Shown here: piece by piece, positions 1-8,009 of the stretch
Numbering within the stretch: the first letter of the stretch is position 1
How the letters are laid out: each line of letters opens with the position of its first letter
DNA from: Mycobacterium neglectum
GTDB taxonomy: Bacteria > Actinomycetota > Actinomycetes > Mycobacteriales > Mycobacteriaceae
Direction of reading: 5' to 3'
Assembly: GCF_002591975.1 (NCBI RefSeq)
Contig: NZ_NVQE01000023.1
Location: 29,970-93,969, forward strand
Length of the DNA: 64,000 nt
Made by a program: the position numbers and the translations under genes
Notes under the pieces: generated by a model
Told to the model about the DNA's origin: nothing
Seen by the model: the letters and a program-made list of their open reading frames with translations, nothing else
Database searches by the model: none

Positions 1-350
1 GTGATGACCACTGCCCCGCAACGGATCTCGTCACCAGTGCTGGTCGTGATGATATGCCGGAGATCAGCGCCGGTGGTGAGATGTCGGGCCTCTTGGCCCA
101 GCAGGTAGGTGGCGCCGGCAGATGCGGCTTGCTCACCCAGTGCGTCGACGAGGTCACGTCCCTTGACTGCGGAAAAGCCTGCGACGTCATAGATCTGCTT
201 TTCCGGATACATCGCGGTGACTTGCCCGCCGGGTTCGGTCGACGAGTCGATGACGGCCGTGTGAAGCCCACGGACGCCGGCGTAGTAGGTCCCATACAGG
301 CCCACCGGACCGGCTCCTACGACGAGCAGGTCTACGTCGTACGTCGTCAC
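1..350 (-). CDS. YumC/TrxR-like ferredoxin--NADP+ reductase, partial (N-terminus)
   Basis: The first 116 residues of an FAD flavoprotein that runs off the left edge. It opens with a Rossmann FAD motif (VVGAGPVGLYG, about residues 10-20), then GGQVTAMYPEK and YDVAGF. These are hallmarks of the thioredoxin-reductase-like ferredoxin--NADP+ reductases such as Bacillus YumC. The GTG start shares a GTGA overlap with the stop of the upstream benzoate-CoA ligase gene, so it is co-translated as the last visible gene of the box operon. The Box epoxidase needs electrons from NADPH, normally via the flavo-iron-sulfur protein BoxA. This enzyme could feed BoxB through a ferredoxin instead, which is inference. 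A general thioredoxin-reductase-like role cannot be excluded because the redox-site region is outside the window. Confidence 0.8.
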   Translation of the reverse strand, partial: MTTYDVDLLVVGAGPVGLYGTYYAGVRGLHTAVIDSSTEPGGQVTAMYPEKQIYDVAGFSAVKGRDLVDALGEQAASAGATYLLGQEARHLTTGADLRHIITTSTGDEIRCGAVVI

Positions 351-1927
351 TGCGCAACCCGCGGCGTCACGACGTGGGCCATCATCTCTCTCACGCGATA
401 GCGCTGCAGTTTTCCGGTCGCGGTCTTGGGCAACTCGGTGGAGAATTCAACAGCGCGCGGCAGTTTGAAGGCGGCCAGACCCCTGCGACACCATTCGATC
501 AGTTCGGCAGCGCCGACGTCGTCGTGGCCGGGGACGCGGACAACCAGCGCTACCGGCTTGTCGATTCCGTCCTCGCCGGGAGCGCCGACGACCGCAGCTT
601 CGGCGACCGACGGGTGTTCGAGCAGGCGACCCTCGACTTCGGCGGGTGCAACCCAGATGCCGCCGGCCTTCAGGAGGTCGTTGGACCGTCCGAGACATCG
701 ATAGTAGCCGGACTCGTCGATGACATAGGTATCGCCGGTTCGAAGCCATCCTCCTTGGAAGACAGCCTGATTGGCCTCGGGTCGCTGCCAGTAGCCGGCA
801 GCGATCGACTCACCGCAGACGTACAGGTCGCCGGGTACCCCGGGCGCGACGGTACGTCCTTCGTCGTCCCTGACCTCGATCTGGTAGCCAGGGACCGGCT
901 TGCCCGTAGTGCCGGGTTGAATGTCATCAGGACGATTCGATAGGAATATGTGCAGCGCCTCGGTGGAGCCGATTCCGTCGAGGATGTCGACCCCGAAGCG
1001 ATTCTTGAACTGACTGTGGACGGCGACCGGCAACACTTCACCGGCCGAAACGCACAGACGTACCGACGCGAACGAATCGTCGGGCAACTCGGACTGCACC
1101 AGGCTCGAGTAGAACGTCGGCACCGCGAAGAACAGGCTCGGCGCGGTTGAGACCATCCGCTCGCGCATCGAGTCGGGAGTGGGCCGCAGAGGTTGCAGGA
1201 CCGCGGTACCGCCCGCCGCGAGCGGGAAGAACAAGCTGTTGCCGATGCCGTATGCGAAAAACATCTTCGCCACCGACAGACACCGGTCCTCCTGCCGGAT
1301 GTTCAGGGTTCGGCGGCCGAAGGATTCGTATACATGACGGATGTTGGCATGGCGATGCATGGCCGCCTTCGGCTTACCCGTGGTGCCGGAGGTGTAGAGC
1401 CACAACGCAGCGGTGTCAGGTTCTGTCAGGGCGGGGACCTGCGGGTCATCGAGCAGATCTGCCCACAAATGGACTCGCAGATCGGCACGGAGTGGCCTGA
1501 ACATCAGGTCTGCCTCGGCATCGATGACGACGAGGTTCCCTATGTCACTACAGGATTCGACACCGGGCAGCACCGCCTCGACATACTCCCCGGTGGCGAT
1601 GACCGCCCGTGCGCCTGCGTCGCGCAGTATCTGCTCGAGTTCTCCGCCGGTCAGCATCGTCGACGCAGGCACCGCAATCAGACCTGCGTGGAAGGTGGCC
1701 AGTATCGCGGTGGCCATCTCGACACCGTCGCTCATCACCATCACGACCCGGTCGTTGGGGCGCAACCCGAGTGCGCGGAGTCCACCGGCGAGTCGTGCCA
1801 CATCGTCGGAGAGCTCGCGGTAGGTCCGCGTGTGAGAGCCGATCAGCGCTACCTTGTCGCCGATTCCCTCCCGTACCTGTCGGTGTACCAGGAAGTCGGC
1901 GGCGTTGAAAAAGTCCATCGTGTTCAC
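347..1927 (-). CDS. Benzoate--CoA ligase family acyl-CoA synthetase
   Basis: A 526-residue ANL-superfamily adenylating enzyme, expected to activate benzoate or a related aromatic acid to its CoA thioester with ATP. The P-loop YTSGTTGKPK lies near residues 178-187, a WLRTGD adenylate-binding motif near 395, and the C-terminal catalytic lysine in PKTATGKLQR near 510. Length fits benzoate-CoA ligases (about 520-530). Its position between boxC and a ferredoxin reductase makes benzoate the most likely substrate. The GTG start overlaps the boxC stop as GTGA; an in-frame ATG three codons later is an alternative. A 2-aminobenzoate or hydroxybenzoate ligase is possible, since family members differ at few pocket residues. 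Confidence 0.85.
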   Translation of the reverse strand: MNTMDFFNAADFLVHRQVREGIGDKVALIGSHTRTYRELSDDVARLAGGLRALGLRPNDRVVMVMSDGVEMATAILATFHAGLIAVPASTMLTGGELEQILRDAGARAVIATGEYVEAVLPGVESCSDIGNLVVIDAEADLMFRPLRADLRVHLWADLLDDPQVPALTEPDTAALWLYTSGTTGKPKAAMHRHANIRHVYESFGRRTLNIRQEDRCLSVAKMFFAYGIGNSLFFPLAAGGTAVLQPLRPTPDSMRERMVSTAPSLFFAVPTFYSSLVQSELPDDSFASVRLCVSAGEVLPVAVHSQFKNRFGVDILDGIGSTEALHIFLSNRPDDIQPGTTGKPVPGYQIEVRDDEGRTVAPGVPGDLYVCGESIAAGYWQRPEANQAVFQGGWLRTGDTYVIDESGYYRCLGRSNDLLKAGGIWVAPAEVEGRLLEHPSVAEAAVVGAPGEDGIDKPVALVVRVPGHDDVGAAELIEWCRRGLAAFKLPRAVEFSTELPKTATGKLQRYRVREMMAHVVTPRVAQ

Positions 1928-3624
1928 ACCCGCTCGGTGTCGTAGCTTGCGCGTGCGCCGGTACCGTATCGCCTCAACGCACCGTCGGGGCCGGCAGCGT
2001 TGGGCCGCACGAAGATCCAGTTCTGCCAGGCAGTCAGTCGACCGAAGATCTTTGACTCCTGGGTTTCGGGCCCGACGAACCGGTGATTGGCTTCCATGCC
2101 CGTCAACGCGTCGGGCGACAGCGCCGCCCGCTCTTCGAGGATGATGCGAAGCTCCTCGCCGAAGTCGATGTCGTCGAGAACAGACGTGACCAATCCGAGC
2201 CGTCCGGCGACATCCGCAGACAGGGGTTCATCGATTCGGTCGGCGATGGCGGCGAGGAGTTCGGGATGGCCATAGAAACGGGACTCCATCCGCGTCAGCC
2301 CGTTGCCCATGGGAAACGCGCCGAAATTCGATTCGCTCACTTCGAGCGCGGCGGGAGATGCGTCCGGCTCGGCATCCTCGTAGATCCCCTCCAGCATGTA
2401 TTGGCGGTCACTGGCCAATGCCAGCTCCAAAAGAAACCCGACGTAGGCACTGCCCGGCTCGACCACCGCGAAAAGGCTGCGGCTCGTCACATCCAGCCGC
2501 TTGAGTGTCCGCTTGTAGTAGTGGATCACCTCGTTGACGAACCAGTCATCCGCGAGCTCGCGAAGTTGCCGATCATATGCTCGTACCCGATCGCAGTCGC
2601 CGACGACGCGGAACACCCAGGTACCCAACTCGATTTCGTTTGTTCGCAGGTGCAGGATCACGTCATCCAGCTCGCGGGTGAGCGCCAACGGCCAGTAGTC
2701 CGCACCTGCTGAGGTGACTCCGCGGGCGTCGGGTGGCGGCGCCGAATCAGGCGCCGACACGACGATGTCGACGCGACGCTCCGCACGGTGCAGCGTCGCC
2801 CGAACGTACCGGTAGACGATCGCGTCGCCCTCGGTCCGTCGGGCCAGCGGCGTCAGGGCCACGCCCTGACGATCGTCGGGTCGTGATGAGCTTTCGGTAG
2901 CGTTCTCGGCGATCGCCTGAACTCGTGCATCAAAGCACGCCGGAGGCACCGTTTCATCTATGAGTCCCCACTCGACGGCGGTATCCCCGCGCACTCCTTC
3001 TGATTTCGTCGCAAACGCATCCGCACGGTCCTTGCGCACCTTGCGTTTGTCGACCACCCGCGTCAACCCGCCGGTGCCCGGTAGGACGCCCAGCAACGGA
3101 ACCTCGGGAAGGGATATCGCAGATGAACCGTCGTCGACCAAGACGATCTGGCTGCACGCCAGCGCCAGTTCATATCCGCCACCGGCCGCCGTGCCATTGA
3201 GCGCAGCGATATAGGTCTGACCGGAGCACTCGGTCGCGTCCTCGATGCCGTTGCGGGTTTCGTTGGTGAACTTGCAGAAGTTCACCTTCCATGTGTGTGG
3301 TGACTGCGCGAGCATCCGGATGTTGGCCCCTGCGCAGAACATCCGGTCCATTCCGCCGGTCAGCACGACGGCCTTCACTTCCGGATGCTCGAATCGCAGG
3401 CGCTGGACGGCGTCGTAGAGTTCGATATCGACGCCCAGGTCGTACGAGTTCATCTTGAGCTCGTACCCGGCGACGATCCCGGCGTGCGCGTCCACGGCGA
3501 GCGTAAGCGTCGCGATCGGCCCGTCGGTCGCCAACCGCCAGTGACGATATTCGGACGGTTCGGTCGTGAACGCGACGGTGGGGGTATCGCCCCGTATCGC
3601 GGGTGCAGTCGTGGCAGCGGTCAT
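1924..3624 (-). CDS. boxC: BoxC, 2,3-epoxybenzoyl-CoA dihydrolase
   Basis: A 566-residue crotonase-superfamily protein made of two crotonase-like halves, matching BoxC in length and organisation. BoxC hydrolytically opens 2,3-epoxybenzoyl-CoA to 3,4-didehydroadipyl-CoA semialdehyde and formate. The oxyanion-hole segment FCAGANI is near residue 96 and the Gly-rich AAGGGYELALAC near 148. The ATG at 3624 is preceded by GAGGAG at ideal spacing; a longer in-frame extension would run back into boxB and is rejected. The gene lies 10 bp downstream of boxB and overlaps the ligase gene by GTGA, so boxB, boxC and the ligase gene form one transcription unit. Confidence 0.92.
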   Translation of the reverse strand: MTAATTAPAIRGDTPTVAFTTEPSEYRHWRLATDGPIATLTLAVDAHAGIVAGYELKMNSYDLGVDIELYDAVQRLRFEHPEVKAVVLTGGMDRMFCAGANIRMLAQSPHTWKVNFCKFTNETRNGIEDATECSGQTYIAALNGTAAGGGYELALACSQIVLVDDGSSAISLPEVPLLGVLPGTGGLTRVVDKRKVRKDRADAFATKSEGVRGDTAVEWGLIDETVPPACFDARVQAIAENATESSSRPDDRQGVALTPLARRTEGDAIVYRYVRATLHRAERRVDIVVSAPDSAPPPDARGVTSAGADYWPLALTRELDDVILHLRTNEIELGTWVFRVVGDCDRVRAYDRQLRELADDWFVNEVIHYYKRTLKRLDVTSRSLFAVVEPGSAYVGFLLELALASDRQYMLEGIYEDAEPDASPAALEVSESNFGAFPMGNGLTRMESRFYGHPELLAAIADRIDEPLSADVAGRLGLVTSVLDDIDFGEELRIILEERAALSPDALTGMEANHRFVGPETQESKIFGRLTAWQNWIFVRPNAAGPDGALRRYGTGARASYDTERV

Positions 3625-3634
3625 GACCGTCTCC

Positions 3635-5116
3635 TCAGGCCAGGGCTTCGTCACGTAGGTGCACGTAATCGAATTCCACTGGCTGGTCGTTGATTCCGGT
3701 CTTCGGCGGCGCGATCCAACCAGCGAACTCACCGGGCTGGTAGTGCGCCACCATCAGGTCGGCAACACGGGACCGGTCCTCATCGGTCGGCAGCCAGTCG
3801 TCCTCGCGGCGATTCCAGTCCGCGGCCGTCAGTACGTCGCCATCCGGTGAGATGAAATGCCCGGCGTAGTTGCCGATGCTTCGATTGAAGCCCTCGTGCG
3901 GGAGAACCAGTCGCTCTTGGCGGCCCGCGTTCTCGAGCGCCTGGTTCCATCGGCGTACACCGTTGCGGCAATCGGCGACATACTCGTCGCGTAGGTCCAG
4001 ATTGAGAGCATTGAGGTACGGCACCGACTCCTCGGTGATGCGGCCGCCTGTCACCGTTCGGGCCGGGTAGGCGGCGTTCGCCAGGATGTGGTCATCCTGG
4101 CGCCGGGTCTCCTGCCAACGTCCCTTCAGTCCGCCGGTGTAGTACGCGGCGGCATTGGACGACTGCTCGGACCCGAACAGGTCCATCGACACGGAGAACT
4201 GCGCGTTCAGATACTTCTGAATGACTGGGAGCGGGATACCGCCGTGCTCGAAGACCTTGTCCGAGCCGTGCGCCGCCATCAACTCCGCAGTGCGCTCGAC
4301 CGTGCGCTGCACTCCGGTGGTTCCGACGAACATGTGGTGGGCTTCTTCCTTGAGCATGAACTCGCAGGTCCGCGCCAAGGGATCGAACGCCGATTCCTTC
4401 AACGTTCCGAGCTGATACTTGCCGTCCCGGTCGGTGAAATAGGTGAACATGAAGAACTGCAGCCAGTCGGTCGTCTTCTCGTTGAACGCACCGAGAATTC
4501 GCGGCGTGTTCACATCGCCGGAATTTCGCTTGAGTAGCTGCTCGGCCTCGTCTCTGCCGTCCCGACCGAAGTATGCGTGCAGTAGGTACACCATCGCCCA
4601 CAGGTGGCGTCCCTCTTCGACGTTGACCTGGAACAGGTTTCGGAGGTCGTAGAGACTGGGTGCGCTTCGGCCGAGGATGCGCTGCTGTTCGACGGATGCC
4701 GGTTCGGTGTCTCCCTGAACGATGATCAGTCGCATCAGCTCGGCACGGTATTCACCGGGCACCTCCTGCCACGCCGGCTCGCCCTTGTGCTTCCCGAATC
4801 CGATCGTTCGGTCGCCTTCGCGTTCGGCGAGGAAGATGCCCCAGCGATACTCGTTCATCGGGACATGGGCGAAATGGGCCCAGCCATCCCGCCCGACGGC
4901 GATCGCGGTCCGTAGATAGACGTCTTTCGTAGGAAGTTCAGGACCGAGCGACTTCCACCATTGCAGGAACTTCGGTTGCCATCCCTCGAGTGCCCGCTGC
5001 AGCCGACGGTCGGCCGACAGGTTCACGTTGTTCGGGATGCGTTCGCCGTAGTCGATCTTGCTCAGCGGCCCCCTGGGGGCAGGCGCTGCGCCTGTTCGTG
5101 TCTCGTCAACCGCCAC
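3635..5116 (-). CDS. boxB: BoxB, benzoyl-CoA 2,3-epoxidase oxygenase subunit
   Basis: A 493-residue di-iron monooxygenase that epoxidises benzoyl-CoA at C2-C3 in the aerobic hybrid (box) pathway. The carboxylate and histidine ligand clusters are visible as NVEEGRH near residue 166 and KEEAHH near 256, consistent with a four-helix-bundle di-iron site. The family length is about 470-490. The GTG start has a GGAGG just upstream. It is the first gene of the operon and is divergent from a PaaX-family regulator. No boxA reductase is visible; the flavoprotein at the end of the operon is the only redox partner encoded here. Confidence 0.93.
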   Translation of the reverse strand: MAVDETRTGAAPAPRGPLSKIDYGERIPNNVNLSADRRLQRALEGWQPKFLQWWKSLGPELPTKDVYLRTAIAVGRDGWAHFAHVPMNEYRWGIFLAEREGDRTIGFGKHKGEPAWQEVPGEYRAELMRLIIVQGDTEPASVEQQRILGRSAPSLYDLRNLFQVNVEEGRHLWAMVYLLHAYFGRDGRDEAEQLLKRNSGDVNTPRILGAFNEKTTDWLQFFMFTYFTDRDGKYQLGTLKESAFDPLARTCEFMLKEEAHHMFVGTTGVQRTVERTAELMAAHGSDKVFEHGGIPLPVIQKYLNAQFSVSMDLFGSEQSSNAAAYYTGGLKGRWQETRRQDDHILANAAYPARTVTGGRITEESVPYLNALNLDLRDEYVADCRNGVRRWNQALENAGRQERLVLPHEGFNRSIGNYAGHFISPDGDVLTAADWNRREDDWLPTDEDRSRVADLMVAHYQPGEFAGWIAPPKTGINDQPVEFDYVHLRDEALA

Positions 5117-5149
5117 ACTGCCTCCAGAATCTGTCCTTAAATGTTCTAC

Positions 5150-5155
5150 ACTATA
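5150..5155 (-). promoter_or_regulatory. Candidate -10 box for the box operon
   Basis: On the minus strand this reads TATAGT, a good match to the housekeeping -10 consensus, 34-39 bases before the boxB GTG. No convincing -35 was found at 17 bp, so this is a weak call resting on position and the hexamer. Confidence 0.35.
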
Positions 5156-5193
5156 TCCGACGAACGCAATACTAATGTGGCATATTTGAAGCG

Positions 5194-5211
5194 ATAGGGT
5201 GCCGCCCCTAT
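5194..5211. promoter_or_regulatory. Inverted repeat in the boxB/paaX-like intergenic region
   Basis: ATAGGG-N6-CCCTAT, perfect 6-bp arms, lying between the divergent boxB and PaaX-like genes just upstream of the candidate boxB -10. PaaX-family repressors bind short palindromes in the promoters they control, and phenylacetyl-CoA is the classic inducer. An operator sensing benzoyl-CoA or a similar thioester is inferred from position only. Confidence 0.4.
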
Positions 5212-5347
5212 GGTCGGCGACGGATAGTCCTCTACAGGGGATCAGCGCTGCGCAGTTGAACCGTCGCGGCTCAACTCGTGCGTCGGTGGTCAGCGTTGTG
5301 ATGCACTCTTAGCGGGAACAGCGCATCAAGTACGAAAGGATGGGGCC

Positions 5348-6217
5348 ATGACGGCCGCCGAGCACCTCGCCGGGGACGACGCTGCGCTCGCGGGGTCCGA
5401 GCGCCGGGAGGTGGGGTCGAGTGCGCGCAGCCTCCTGCTCACGATCCTCGGCGAGTTCGTGCGCCCTCGCGGGGCCGCTGTCTGGACGGCGACGTTGGTG
5501 TCGAGCCTCGGAGTTCTCGGAATCGAGGAGAAGGCCGCTCGCCAAGCAATCGCACGGTCGGCGGCCCACGGAGTCCTGGAGTCTGAGAAGTCGGGGCGCC
5601 GAGTGTCGTGGCATATCACGCAACCCGGAACTCGGCTCCTTTCGGAGGGCGCCCGGCGCATCTACGGCTTTCTGACGGACGCGCCGCCGTGGGACGGCGA
5701 GTGGCTCGTCCTCTCTGTCGGCATCCCGGAGACGCAGCGGCGACTGCGTCACCGGTTGCGCACGCGGCTAACGTGGCTGGGGATGGGCTCTCCCAGCCCA
5801 GGGATCTGGATTCTCCCGGACGTGAGCAAGGTCGGCGAGGTCGCAACGATCATCGACGACCTCGGCCTCGAGGGACGGGCGTTCGCCTGGACGGGCAAGC
5901 TCGCCTCCGTCGGCAAAACCGAGTCACTCATCGGGGACGCGTGGAACCTGGGCGAAGTAGAAGAGCGCTACGCGGAGTTCCTCACCACCTTCGGCAAGCT
6001 GCGCGCCACCACACCGGTCGAGGCATTCCAAGCGCAAGTGCGGTTGGTCCATGCGTGGCGACGATTTCCCTTCCTGGACCCTGGGCTTCCACGTGAACTG
6101 CTCGATCACGACTGGCCTGGCCCTGAGGCGGCCGCGTTGTTTCATCGCCGCCACGACGAATGGCATGGCGGCGCCCAGAGATACTGGACCGAATTGGAGG
6201 TGCTGTCGTCGTCGTGA
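5348..6217 (+). CDS. PaaX-family transcriptional regulator
   Basis: A 289-residue PaaX-like repressor: an N-terminal winged helix (about residues 28-100) followed by the PaaX central and C-terminal domains, with typical IWILPD and F-AW-G segments. Family members are about 280-310 residues and control aromatic acid catabolism through acyl-CoA effectors. Divergent orientation from the box operon makes that operon the obvious target, and autoregulation from the shared intergenic region is likely. The ATG follows GAAAGGATGGGG. The gene ends 5 bp from the convergent prenyltransferase-fold gene. Confidence 0.88.
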   Translation: MTAAEHLAGDDAALAGSERREVGSSARSLLLTILGEFVRPRGAAVWTATLVSSLGVLGIEEKAARQAIARSAAHGVLESEKSGRRVSWHITQPGTRLLSEGARRIYGFLTDAPPWDGEWLVLSVGIPETQRRLRHRLRTRLTWLGMGSPSPGIWILPDVSKVGEVATIIDDLGLEGRAFAWTGKLASVGKTESLIGDAWNLGEVEERYAEFLTTFGKLRATTPVEAFQAQVRLVHAWRRFPFLDPGLPRELLDHDWPGPEAAALFHRRHDEWHGGAQRYWTELEVLSSS

Positions 6218-6222
6218 GGCGG

Positions 6223-7296
6223 CTAGCGGTCGCTGGTCGCACACTCGCAGTCGTACTCGCCTTCGAGGCCCCGTGGCAGATCCACGCCTCGGAAGATGCC
6301 GTTGGCCGCGGTCGTTCGTGACAGCGCATCGGCCGCGAGGATCATCGCTCCGCCGGTCCACGTGGTGCGCTCCACCGGCCACCGCTTACCGTCGGCATAG
6401 ACCAGACCGGTCCAATAGGAGCCGTCCTCTTCACGCAGATGGTGCATCGCCTCGAACTGCTGATGTGCGCGCGCCCTGTCGCCGATCGCATCCAATGCCA
6501 TTACCAGCTCACAGGTTTCGGCTCCGGTGACCCACGGCCTGTCGTCGACGCAACGGATACCGAGGCCGTCGACCACGAAGTCGTCCCACCGTTCGTCGAT
6601 GCGCGACCGCGCGGCAGCGCCGCGCAACGCGCCCCCAAGCACCGGGTAGTACCACTCCATCGACCACCGGTCCTTGGTGACGAAGGCGTCCGGATGCTCG
6701 GCGATCACATGGCCAAGGCGGCCGACGGCCAGCTCCCACTCCGGCTGCGGATCGTTGAAGTAGTCCGCGAGCGCCAGAGCACACCGCAGGCTGTGGTAAA
6801 TGCTCGAGCACCCGGTCAGCAGCGCCTCGGGCTCCAGTCCGTTAGGGCTTCTGGCCCAGGAGATTTCGCCGCCATTGAGCTGCATGCCGAGTACGAAGTC
6901 GACTGCCTTCGTGACCACGGGCCACATCGTCTCGGCGAATCGTCGGTCACGGGTGATCAGTACGTGGTGCCAGACGCCTGTTGCGATGTAGGCGCAGAAG
7001 TTGCTGTCGCTGTTGGAGTCCTCGATGACGCCGTTGCGGAACTGGATCGGCCATGAGCCGTCGGCCCGCTGCGTCCTGCGGCACCACTCGAACGCCGCGC
7101 GTGCGGGCTCGAGAAGTCCTGCCGCCGTGAGCGCCATCGCATTCTCGACGTGATCCCACGGATCGGTGTGGCCGCCTTCGAACCACGGAATCGCACCCGT
7201 CGACTCTTGCGTCTCGGCAATCGACCGGGCGGTCTGGCGGCACTGCGCAGGCGTCAGGATGCCGCGCACTCCGGGAACGTCACGAGTCAACGTCAA
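6223..7296 (-). CDS. Prenyltransferase/squalene-cyclase-fold protein (alpha/alpha toroid)
   Basis: A 357-residue protein rich in aromatic and WxxG-type helical repeats (for example GSWPIQF, EWYYPVLGG, GSYWTGL), consistent with an alpha/alpha-barrel of the terpene-cyclase or glucoamylase-like type. It lacks a recognisable DxDD or DDxxD prenyl-diphosphate motif, so its chemistry is unknown. It is the third gene of a coupled operon with a SAM methyltransferase and a GT4 glycosyltransferase. A TTG start at 7296 overlaps the methyltransferase stop as TTGA, and the ORF upstream of that has no good start, so TTG is chosen. A glycan- or polyprenol-modifying role is inferred from neighbours only. Confidence 0.7.
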   Translation of the reverse strand: MTLTRDVPGVRGILTPAQCRQTARSIAETQESTGAIPWFEGGHTDPWDHVENAMALTAAGLLEPARAAFEWCRRTQRADGSWPIQFRNGVIEDSNSDSNFCAYIATGVWHHVLITRDRRFAETMWPVVTKAVDFVLGMQLNGGEISWARSPNGLEPEALLTGCSSIYHSLRCALALADYFNDPQPEWELAVGRLGHVIAEHPDAFVTKDRWSMEWYYPVLGGALRGAAARSRIDERWDDFVVDGLGIRCVDDRPWVTGAETCELVMALDAIGDRARAHQQFEAMHHLREEDGSYWTGLVYADGKRWPVERTTWTGGAMILAADALSRTTAANGIFRGVDLPRGLEGEYDCECATSDR

Positions 7297-8009
7297 ACCA
7301 CCGGCTTCTCGAAGTACATCGCGACGCTCTTGCCGATCAGGGGGTTGAGCACCGACTCCGCCGTCCGCGTGAGCCACGGCCGGCTCATCATGTCCCACAC
7401 CAGCAATTTGTGATACGCGACCACCGCGGGGTGATCCGACTTCTCGGTTCCGACAGCGCATTTCAGCCACCAGTAGGGGGCGTGCAGCGCATGCGCGTGG
7501 TGGGTATCGGTGAGCCGCAGGCCATGGGCTAGCACTTTGTCACGTAGCTCGTCGGCCTTGTAGATCCGGATGTGCCCGCCCTCGTTGGCGTGGTACTCGT
7601 CGGAAAGGATCCAGCACAGCTTCTCGGGCAGCCAACGTGGCACCGTGATCGCCAGCGAGCCACCAGGTTTGAGCACACGGACAAGTTCTGCGATCGCGCG
7701 GTCGTCCTCGGGCACGTGCTCGAGGATCTCCGAGGCGATCACGCAGTCGAAAGTGCCGTCGGCGTAAGGCAATTCCAGCGCATCGCCCTTGACCGCCTGT
7801 GCGGTCGCCGATGCGGGCGCCTCGCCCTTGTCCTTCATGGCCTGCAGGATCTCGTCGACGTCGTTGAGATCGGTGACGCTCTGATCGAAACCGATCACGT
7901 CGGCACCGCGTCGGTACGCCTCGAAGGTGTGTCTACCGGCGCCACAGCCGACGTCGATCACCTTGGTGCCCTTGCCGACGCCAAGCCGGTCGTAGTCGAC
8001 GGTCAACAT
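7293..8009 (-). CDS. Class I SAM-dependent methyltransferase
   Basis: A 238-residue methyltransferase of the UbiE/Methyltransf_11 type. Motif I VIDVGCGAGRHT lies near residues 18-29, an acidic ribose-binding residue in VIGFD follows, and motif II/III segments DCVIASEILEH and LKPGGSLAITVP are present. The substrate is unknown. It overlaps the upstream glycosyltransferase by 7 bp and the downstream prenyltransferase-fold gene by 4 bp. This suggests the three proteins act on one product, perhaps a methylated glycolipid or saccharide. Confidence 0.85.
   Translation of the reverse strand: MLTVDYDRLGVGKGTKVIDVGCGAGRHTFEAYRRGADVIGFDQSVTDLNDVDEILQAMKDKGEAPASATAQAVKGDALELPYADGTFDCVIASEILEHVPEDDRAIAELVRVLKPGGSLAITVPRWLPEKLCWILSDEYHANEGGHIRIYKADELRDKVLAHGLRLTDTHHAHALHAPYWWLKCAVGTEKSDHPAVVAYHKLLVWDMMSRPWLTRTAESVLNPLIGKSVAMYFEKPVV

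Noticed and set aside
1193..1945. Long plus-strand frames (250 codons and others) opposite the benzoate-CoA ligase gene
   Set aside because: They lie antisense to a well-recognised enzyme, have no family resemblance and arise from the high third-position GC.
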